Of a DNA stretch of 6,884 bases, positions 1 to 4,151 are shown piece after piece (position 1 is the stretch's first letter; every line of letters starts with the position of its first letter). This DNA is from Spirochaetales bacterium (lineage in GTDB: Bacteria; Spirochaetota; Spirochaetia; Sphaerochaetales; Sphaerochaetaceae): assembly GCA_028723145.1 (NCBI GenBank), contig JAQYFM010000214.1, positions 1-6,884 on the forward strand, written 5' to 3'. Made by a program: the position numbers and the translations under genes. Under the pieces are notes generated by a model. It was not told the DNA's origin, did no database searches, and worked only from the letters and a program-made list of their open reading frames with translations.

Positions 1-738
1 AGCAGTTCTAATTTGCTTTACAGCTTCAAGTGCTCTTTCCTTTACCCACTTTCCACTCTTACCGCCTTTTCCGCCAAGCTTGTTATTTAATATTGGCATA
101 CCACTTTCTTTGTGGAGATGGACCTCTGGTCCCACTGTATTAATTGCAACAATACCATCTGCACCTGCATCAATAACAGCTTTTGCAATTGATCCAATAT
201 CATCAACATTAGGAGTGAGTTTAATTAATAAAGCTGACTTTTGACTTGGAAATGCTTTTCTAATTTCTCTTACATACAAACTTGCTACATTTAAATCACA
301 GCCAATAGATGCTCCAAAGCCTTTTGCAGCATGAGGGCATGAGAAATTTAACTCAATTGAATCAGCAATTTCATCGAAAGCTTTAATTAAAGTAATAAAG
401 TCCTCAATATTTGATGCACTAACTGAAACATTTAATAGAGCTCGTAAGCCTTCCTTTCTTATTTTCTCTAGAGGAGGTAAGCTTTTTTCTAGTCCTGGGT
501 TTCTAAGCCCAACAGAGTTACCAAATGAGCCTGGAGTAAGCTCACAAATAACTGGTTCTCTATTTCCTGGATTCGGATTAACTTGGAAGCTTTTTGTTGT
601 AATTACATCAATAGAAGGTTGCTGTTTATCAAAATATCTAACAAGTTCTGGTTTTGTAGAAGCAACACCACTTACTGTAGAAAGATGCACACCTTTTACT
701 AAGTGTGCACCTTTAATAGACTTAATTCTATCAATCAT
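1..738 (-). CDS. pyrD: Dihydroorotate dehydrogenase (class 1-like), 3' end cut by window edge
   Basis: The enzyme oxidises dihydroorotate to orotate with FMN, the fourth step of UMP synthesis, in the cytoplasm. Translating the minus strand from the ATG at 738 gives 246 open residues that run off the left edge, where a class 1 enzyme is about 300 long. Visible family features are TTKSFQVNPNPGNREP (47-62), GNSVGLRNPGLE (73-84), the active-site segment ELNFSCPH (129-136) with the probable catalytic base Cys134, LIKLTPNVDD (171-180) and GADGIVAINT (192-201). The start overlaps the pyrF stop as ATGA, so the two are probably translationally coupled. A GGAG lies 11 nt upstream, inside a small inverted repeat. 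Two points are odd. The residue after SCP is His, where class 1 DHODHs usually have Asn. The segment 202-231 before and across the GGKGGKSGKW glycine loop also looks longer than usual. A DHODH-like oxidoreductase of another role is possible, but the operon makes PyrD by far the likeliest. Whether a PyrK partner follows cannot be seen. Confidence 0.92.
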   Translation of the reverse strand, partial: MIDRIKSIKGAHLVKGVHLSTVSGVASTKPELVRYFDKQQPSIDVITTKSFQVNPNPGNREPVICELTPGSFGNSVGLRNPGLEKSLPPLEKIRKEGLRALLNVSVSASNIEDFITLIKAFDEIADSIELNFSCPHAAKGFGASIGCDLNVASLYVREIRKAFPSQKSALLIKLTPNVDDIGSIAKAVIDAGADGIVAINTVGPEVHLHKESGMPILNNKLGGKGGKSGKWVKERALEAVKQIRTA

Positions 739-1613
739 AGAGAACATTTCTCCACAAGATTTTTAATATTTGTTAAGCAGAGGTCTAAGTAATTCTCTGG
801 TACTGGAGCCTTCTTCCATGGATGAGTTAAAGCACTTGAAGAATTAATACGTGCAAGACGAACATCATATCCTTCCCCGCGTAAAGCGGCCATAACTTCT
901 TCTGCAGATCCACCTTGAGAACCAACACCAGGAATGAGCATTGGAATTTCCTTTGAGGCATAGTATCTAGCAATATCCTTAAGTTCTAAGATATTTGTAG
1001 CACCTACTACTGCACCAAGGCCAGGATGATCTTTTGCTAAAGATGCAATTAAATGCGCAACAGAGATATATAATGGATAGATTTCCTTTTCATCAATTGG
1101 ATCGATGATATGTAAGTTCTGAAGAACTGCACCACCAGGGTTACTTGTTCTATTAAGAATATATACACCCTTATCTTCGTATGCAAAAGGAAGTATTGAA
1201 TCAGTTCCCATGTATGGAGAAATAGTAGTTGCACTAGCACCCCATTTATCGAAAGCTTCAATTGCATAGTTTAAACTTGAGCGAGCAATATCACCTCTCT
1301 TACTATCTAGGATTACAGGAATTGATGGGAAAAACCCATCAAGCATATCGAGTACATCACAAAGTGCTTGTGAGCCAGAGAAATCATCCTCTCTTGGGTT
1401 ATCTAATGCACTGTAGTATCCAATATTTGGTTTAAAAGCTGCAGGGGTTACTCCTTCTAATCTCATTCTATGAAAGAGCTCATCAAAAAATTGATTTATT
1501 CTTTCTCTAGCACTTCCTTCTCCAGGAAGAGCTTCAATTTGAGGGTCTAATCCCATACATACAATATTATTAGTTTCTTCTGCACTCTTTCTTAAAATAT
1601 CAATATAGCTCAT
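735..1613 (-). CDS. pyrF: Orotidine-5'-phosphate decarboxylase, long (type 2) form
   Basis: It decarboxylates OMP to UMP, the last step of de novo pyrimidine synthesis, in the cytoplasm. The 292-residue product matches the longer subfamily, not the roughly 230-residue E. coli type. The motifs follow the expected TIM-barrel order: CMGLDP (19-24), AFKPNIGYY (59-67), the catalytic DSKRGD (103-108, with the Asp-x-Lys-x-x-Asp charge network), NRTSNPGG (154-161), VVGATN (202-207) and the phosphate-binding IPGVGSQGG (227-235). The ATG at 1613 lies 3 nt after the pyrE stop, and its ribosome binding site (GAGAGG) sits in the last pyrE codons, so translational coupling is likely. Its own stop overlaps the pyrD start by 4 nt. 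All catalytic residues are present and nothing suggests decay. Confidence 0.97.
   Translation of the reverse strand: MSYIDILRKSAEETNNIVCMGLDPQIEALPGEGSARERINQFFDELFHRMRLEGVTPAAFKPNIGYYSALDNPREDDFSGSQALCDVLDMLDGFFPSIPVILDSKRGDIARSSLNYAIEAFDKWGASATTISPYMGTDSILPFAYEDKGVYILNRTSNPGGAVLQNLHIIDPIDEKEIYPLYISVAHLIASLAKDHPGLGAVVGATNILELKDIARYYASKEIPMLIPGVGSQGGSAEEVMAALRGEGYDVRLARINSSSALTHPWKKAPVPENYLDLCLTNIKNLVEKCSL
740..753 (-). promoter_or_regulatory. Inverted repeat holding the pyrD ribosome binding site
   Basis: On the minus strand GGAGAA, then ATG, then TTCTC forms a 5-bp stem (GAGAA/TTCTC), with a possible extra G-U pair, just before the pyrD ATG at 738. The GGAG in the 5' arm is the only plausible Shine-Dalgarno for pyrD. 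A folded hairpin would hide it until a ribosome finishing pyrF passes, which would enforce coupling. The symmetry is seen directly; the role is inferred, and the stem is short. Confidence 0.4.
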
Positions 1614-1616
1614 AAC

Positions 1617-2315
1617 TTACCTCTCAACCTTACTAAAGCCATGGTTTTCACCCCATGCAAATGGATCCTCTCTCCACTCATGTAAAGTTGCAGCATCTGC
1701 ATCACTGATATAACCAACTTCAACAGCTGTTTGAATCATTACTGGATATGAAAGAATTGTAAAAGGTTCACACTTTGGTTCAACCTTCTCAAAAGCTTGA
1801 GTTGCAGCATCTAAGCCATATGTAAAGATAGCTAAACAATATGGTACATCACCGTTTGCCTTAATAATTGCATCAACTGCCTGTAATGAAGATTTACCAG
1901 TACTAATTAAGTCTTCAATTAATACTACCTTCTTTCCTTCATAGCTACCATTCTTTCCAAGACCTTCGATTTGATTTCCAAGTCCATGGTCTTTATTTGA
2001 AGAACGAACATATGAAAGTGGCTTATGAAGTCTATCAGCTAAAGTTGTTGCATGAGGAATACCTGCAGTAGATGTTCCTGCAATATTGTCTGGATTAAAT
2101 TGTAAAGCCTCGAGCATATCAGAAAAAGCATCGCAAATTAATGCTCTATAACTAGCTTTTGCTAAAAATTGTCTATTATCGTTATATATTGGCATTCTAT
2201 ATCCACTTGCCCATGTAAATGGATCTTTTGGACTAAGCCTAATTGCACCAAGTTCAAAAGCACCCTTTGCAAGCTGAGGGCCATAGTATTTTGTAATTTC
2301 TTCAATTGTTTTCAT
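1617..2315 (-). CDS. pyrE: Orotate phosphoribosyltransferase
   Basis: It transfers the phosphoribosyl group of PRPP to orotate, giving OMP for PyrF. The 232-residue protein is slightly longer than the usual 205-215. It shows the N-terminal orotate-binding region (GAIRLS at 23-28, then WASGYRMPIYNDNR at 35-48), a TSTAGIPHA segment (81-89), the mobile catalytic loop NKDHGLGNQIEG (107-118, with the Lys-x-His-Gly seen in OPRTs) and the PRPP signature VVLIEDLISTGKSS (130-143) with its acidic pair Glu134-Asp135. The ATG at 2315 is preceded by GGAGG with a 10-nt spacer. It lies 63 nt after pyrBI and 3 nt before pyrF, in the same operon. The C-terminal 20 residues or so (HEWREDPFAWGENHGF) look like a lineage-specific extension. 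Confidence 0.97.
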   Translation of the reverse strand: MKTIEEITKYYGPQLAKGAFELGAIRLSPKDPFTWASGYRMPIYNDNRQFLAKASYRALICDAFSDMLEALQFNPDNIAGTSTAGIPHATTLADRLHKPLSYVRSSNKDHGLGNQIEGLGKNGSYEGKKVVLIEDLISTGKSSLQAVDAIIKANGDVPYCLAIFTYGLDAATQAFEKVEPKCEPFTILSYPVMIQTAVEVGYISDADAATLHEWREDPFAWGENHGFSKVER

Positions 2316-2378
2316 TTTATTACGTCCTCCATAAGCATTTTGTTAATTTTAAACGAGAAAAACTTACTTCTCAAGAGT
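2316..2378 (-). other. pyrBI-pyrE intergenic gap with a weak hairpin
   Basis: This is the largest gap inside the operon, 63 nt. On the minus strand it contains GAGAA and TTCTC arms (2372-2368 and 2359-2355) around an 8-nt loop, followed by an AT-rich stretch and the GGAGG of pyrE (2330-2326). The stem is too weak and the T-run too broken for a convincing terminator. I see no good promoter, so read-through from pyrBI into pyrE is the simplest reading. Confidence 0.35.
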
Positions 2379-3974
2379 TTATCGTCTACTCATCCAAATC
2401 TCTTTAAATGAGTGAGTCTTTCCACAGTATGCACATTCAAATTGACCTTCAGGTGTTCTATAGAACATAGCAGGAACACCTTCACCATTAATAGGATGAC
2501 TGATACATGCTTCATTGTTACATGAAAGATCTTCGAAGTTATAAATTCGAGGTGGCATATGTGTTCTATATTTTGCTTCAACATGACCATCTTTGATAAT
2601 ATTCAATGTACAGTGTGGAGCAACTGCTGCAAGGCGCTTTAAGTCCTTTCTTGTTAATTCATACTTTCCTGGACGGAAGATAATTCCCTTGTAAGATCCA
2701 TCAGAACCTGAACTAATCCACTCACCACCCTTACTTTCATCAAGCTTTAAAACTGCACTAATAAGTCTCATATGGTTTCTAATTTCACTTGGGCTATCAC
2801 CCTTACAGATGTGGTCGATTACAATACCGTTCTCAATTGGATGAACCCCTTCTGAGTAATTTTTAGTATTCTTTTTTTCCTTAGAAACAGGTACACTGAT
2901 AATGTATTCTTCATCCTCTTTTTCAGTTTCTTTTGCTTGAAGTGGAATAAAGTCTTGTCCAATTTTTCCTGCAACCAATGATAGAAGAACCATTCTACAA
3001 TACATACCGTTAATAGCCTGGCGTTCCCAACCATTAAGAGGTGTATTATCTAAGAAGGTTGGAATTGTTGGATGCTCTTTATGGCGTGGAAGTGGGTGAT
3101 AGAACTTAGTATTTTCAGGAAGCTTCTCAATAAATTCCTTTCTAAAAGTAATACTCTTTCTAAGCTGGTCCTGCTTTTGCAAAATACGCTCACCCATTCT
3201 TTCAAGCTGTGGTCTAGTAAAGTACCACATCTTTGCAACATCATCTGCTTCAAGATACTCTTCAATTGACTTAAACTCTCTTACCTCAAAACCATTATTT
3301 TTCATCTTTTCAAGGTAGTTTTCTGGCATAGCAAGTTCAGTAGGAGCAATTAAGTCCACTTTTACCTTATCAAAAAGCTTAAGACCATCAGCCTTAGAGT
3401 GTACAGTTCTTCCATGATAAAGGTCGCCAACTAAAGCAACATGAATTGAATCAAAGCTCATATTATTGTCTTCAAGGAAGGTAAATTCATCAAGAAGTTC
3501 TTGAGTTGGATGCTCGTGTTTTCCATCACCTGCATTGATAAATGCAGGTTTAATTGGTAGGTTATTTCTCTTTGTATATAACTCAGATTCGTCATCAAGC
3601 CATTTACAAAGACCTTCAACCTTACTTCTTACAATAAAGATTGTGTTTGAATAACCACTAAGCATATTAAAAGTATCAGCATAACTTTCACCCTTATTAA
3701 TTGAAGAAGATGAACAAAGTAACTCTGATACCTTAGCGTGATGGAATTTAGCAGCGTTTCTAAATGATTCTTTAGTTCTTGTACTATCTTCAAGGAAGAC
3801 TTCATACATACCAAAGTCAGGGTCGTTAATTCTAAATGAATCCATTACAGCTTCATTATTTTCAATAATTGCTTTTTTTAACTCACTTACTTTCTTAAAG
3901 AAATATCTTCTCTCTTCAATTGAGAAATCTTCGATAACCGTAAGTGAACGGCCTTTGAAAACATTGTTTTCCAT
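2379..3974 (-). CDS. pyrBI: Fused aspartate carbamoyltransferase, catalytic and regulatory chains
   Basis: One 531-residue polypeptide carries both ATCase subunits, which form carbamoyl-aspartate, the first committed pyrimidine step. Residues 1 to about 342 are the PyrB part: LEDSTRTKES (61-70, carbamoyl-phosphate site), NKGESYADT (93-101, the 80s-loop counterpart), GDGKHEHPTQ (149-158), GDLYHGRTVHS (183-193), YFTRPQLERM (251-260) and HPLPR (293-297). A charged linker follows (about 345-378). The rest resembles PyrI: GIVIDHI (383-389) with the Asp-His pair of the nucleotide site, Lys468 matching the conserved effector lysine, and a zinc domain with Cys485-x4-Cys490 and Cys514-x2-Cys517, the spacing found in E. 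coli PyrI. The start is the ATG at 3974, preceded by GGAGG with a 7-nt spacer. A longer reading from a TTG at 4004 would translate the terminator and is rejected. Such fusions are known, for example in Thermotoga maritima. It is first in the operon, directly behind an attenuator-like leader. Confidence 0.97.
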   Translation of the reverse strand: MENNVFKGRSLTVIEDFSIEERRYFFKKVSELKKAIIENNEAVMDSFRINDPDFGMYEVFLEDSTRTKESFRNAAKFHHAKVSELLCSSSSINKGESYADTFNMLSGYSNTIFIVRSKVEGLCKWLDDESELYTKRNNLPIKPAFINAGDGKHEHPTQELLDEFTFLEDNNMSFDSIHVALVGDLYHGRTVHSKADGLKLFDKVKVDLIAPTELAMPENYLEKMKNNGFEVREFKSIEEYLEADDVAKMWYFTRPQLERMGERILQKQDQLRKSITFRKEFIEKLPENTKFYHPLPRHKEHPTIPTFLDNTPLNGWERQAINGMYCRMVLLSLVAGKIGQDFIPLQAKETEKEDEEYIISVPVSKEKKNTKNYSEGVHPIENGIVIDHICKGDSPSEIRNHMRLISAVLKLDESKGGEWISSGSDGSYKGIIFRPGKYELTRKDLKRLAAVAPHCTLNIIKDGHVEAKYRTHMPPRIYNFEDLSCNNEACISHPINGEGVPAMFYRTPEGQFECAYCGKTHSFKEIWMSRR

Positions 3975-3981
3975 CACTTTT

Positions 3982-3986
3982 CCTCC
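3982..3986 (-). promoter_or_regulatory. pyrBI ribosome binding site, abutting the attenuator T-tract
   Basis: GGAGG on the minus strand sits 7 nt before the ATG at 3974 and fixes that start. Its first G follows the ninth T of the terminator tract with no spacer, so a terminated transcript would end just before the pyrBI initiation site. Confidence 0.85.
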
Positions 3987-4013
3987 AAAAAAAAAGTCCC
4001 ACAAAAATGGGAC
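3987..4013 (-). terminator. Intrinsic terminator in the pyrBI leader (putative attenuator)
   Basis: The minus strand reads GTCCCA, then a TTTTTG loop, then TGGGAC, then nine consecutive Ts. The 6-bp stem is perfect and a T-G wobble could extend it to leave a four-base loop. It lies between the leader peptide stop (8 nt upstream) and the pyrBI Shine-Dalgarno (directly downstream). It therefore cannot serve as an ordinary end-of-operon terminator for pyrBI and makes most sense as a conditional one. A ribosome reaching the leader stop codon would cover the 5' arm and block folding, as in E. coli pyrBI. I saw no sequence able to act as a separate antiterminator. Confidence 0.85.
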
Positions 4014-4021
4014 AAATTACA

Positions 4022-4102
4022 TTATAAATCAAAATAAGAGAAAACAGAAATGCTATGAGTTGAAATTATTCGCTCTAATAGGGACATATTATGTTCTTTC
4101 AT
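4022..4102 (-). CDS. Leader peptide of the pyrBI attenuator (pyrL-like)
   Basis: This is a 26-codon ORF from the ATG at 4102 to a TAA at 4024-4022. AGGAG (4113-4109) lies 6 nt before the start, as good a site as those of the neighbouring genes. The peptide starts MKEHNMSLLERI and ends ISVFSYFDL. The last ten codons are strikingly U-rich in RNA (AUU UCU GUU UUC UCU UAU UUU GAU UUA UAA). In the E. coli pyrBI leader, U-rich RNA slows polymerase when UTP is low, letting the leading ribosome catch up and prevent termination. The stop codon is 8 nt before the terminator stem, within the footprint of a terminating ribosome. The peptide is unlikely to have a function of its own. The ORF, ribosome site and spacing are seen; the attenuation role is inferred by analogy. 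I found no recognisable similarity to E. coli PyrL in amino acids. Confidence 0.68.
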   Translation of the reverse strand: MKEHNMSLLERIISTHSISVFSYFDL

Positions 4103-4108
4103 TGTCTT

Positions 4109-4113
4109 CTCCT
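4109..4113 (-). promoter_or_regulatory. Ribosome binding site of the leader peptide
   Basis: AGGAG on the minus strand with a 6-nt spacer to the ATG at 4102. It is the main reason to regard the short leader ORF as translated. If the promoter proposed upstream is right, it begins only about 4-5 nt from the 5' end of the mRNA. Confidence 0.65.
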
Positions 4114-4119
4114 AAATGC

Positions 4120-4142
4120 GAGAGGATATCAGATATCCTCTC
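4120..4142. repeat. Perfect 11-bp inverted repeat between the kinase gene and the pyr leader
   Basis: GAGAGGATATC and its exact reverse complement GATATCCTCTC are separated by one base, giving a 23-nt symmetric element that starts 5 nt after the stop codon of the upstream kinase gene. As RNA it would fold into a stable hairpin (8-9 bp with a small loop). No T-run follows on either strand, so it is not a standard terminator. It could be a protein operator, since it overlaps the candidate pyr promoter, or a 3'-end or processing hairpin for the wza-wzc mRNA. The symmetry is certain; the role is open. Confidence 0.8.
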
Positions 4143-4151
4143 TATCTTCAA
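4123..4151 (-). promoter_or_regulatory. Candidate promoter of the pyr operon
   Basis: On the minus strand TTGAAG (4151-4146) is followed by a 17-nt spacer and TATCCT (4128-4123), with a TG one base upstream (extended -10, TGATATCCT). Each box matches its consensus at four of six positions. The predicted start is near A4117 in GCATTTAGG, giving a 5' leader of about 15 nt before the leader peptide. The -35 box overlaps the stop codon of the upstream gene and the -10 lies within the inverted repeat. Some promoter is expected here because an attenuator needs one, but AT-rich DNA gives chance matches and none is obvious elsewhere in the kinase 3' end. Confidence 0.4.

Noticed and set aside
1049..1267. 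Short ORFs in other frames inside pyrF, pyrBI, pyrE and the kinase gene
   Set aside because: They lie wholly or mostly inside strongly supported genes, lack known motifs and have low-complexity composition typical of shadow frames.
2353..2375. Terminator between pyrBI and pyrE
   Set aside because: Only a 5-bp AT-rich stem with an 8-nt loop and a broken T-run; too weak, and the operon logic favours read-through.
3975..4004. A ten-residue longer pyrBI starting at TTG 4004
   Set aside because: It would translate the terminator T-tract as Phe-Phe-Phe and the Shine-Dalgarno as Gly-Gly, while the ATG at 3974 has an ideally spaced GGAGG and starts where the ATCase homology begins.
4120..4142. The palindrome as an intrinsic terminator of the export operon
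   Set aside because: No run of Ts follows on either strand; the minus strand continues GCATTTAGG. Kept only as an inverted repeat of open function.
4120..4150. PyrR-type RNA binding loop (AGAGAGG motif near the kinase stop)
   Set aside because: The minus strand has ATAGAGAGGAT, which resembles part of the PyrR loop consensus, but the preceding UCC is missing, the motif sits in an uninterrupted perfect stem, and no antiterminator fold is visible.
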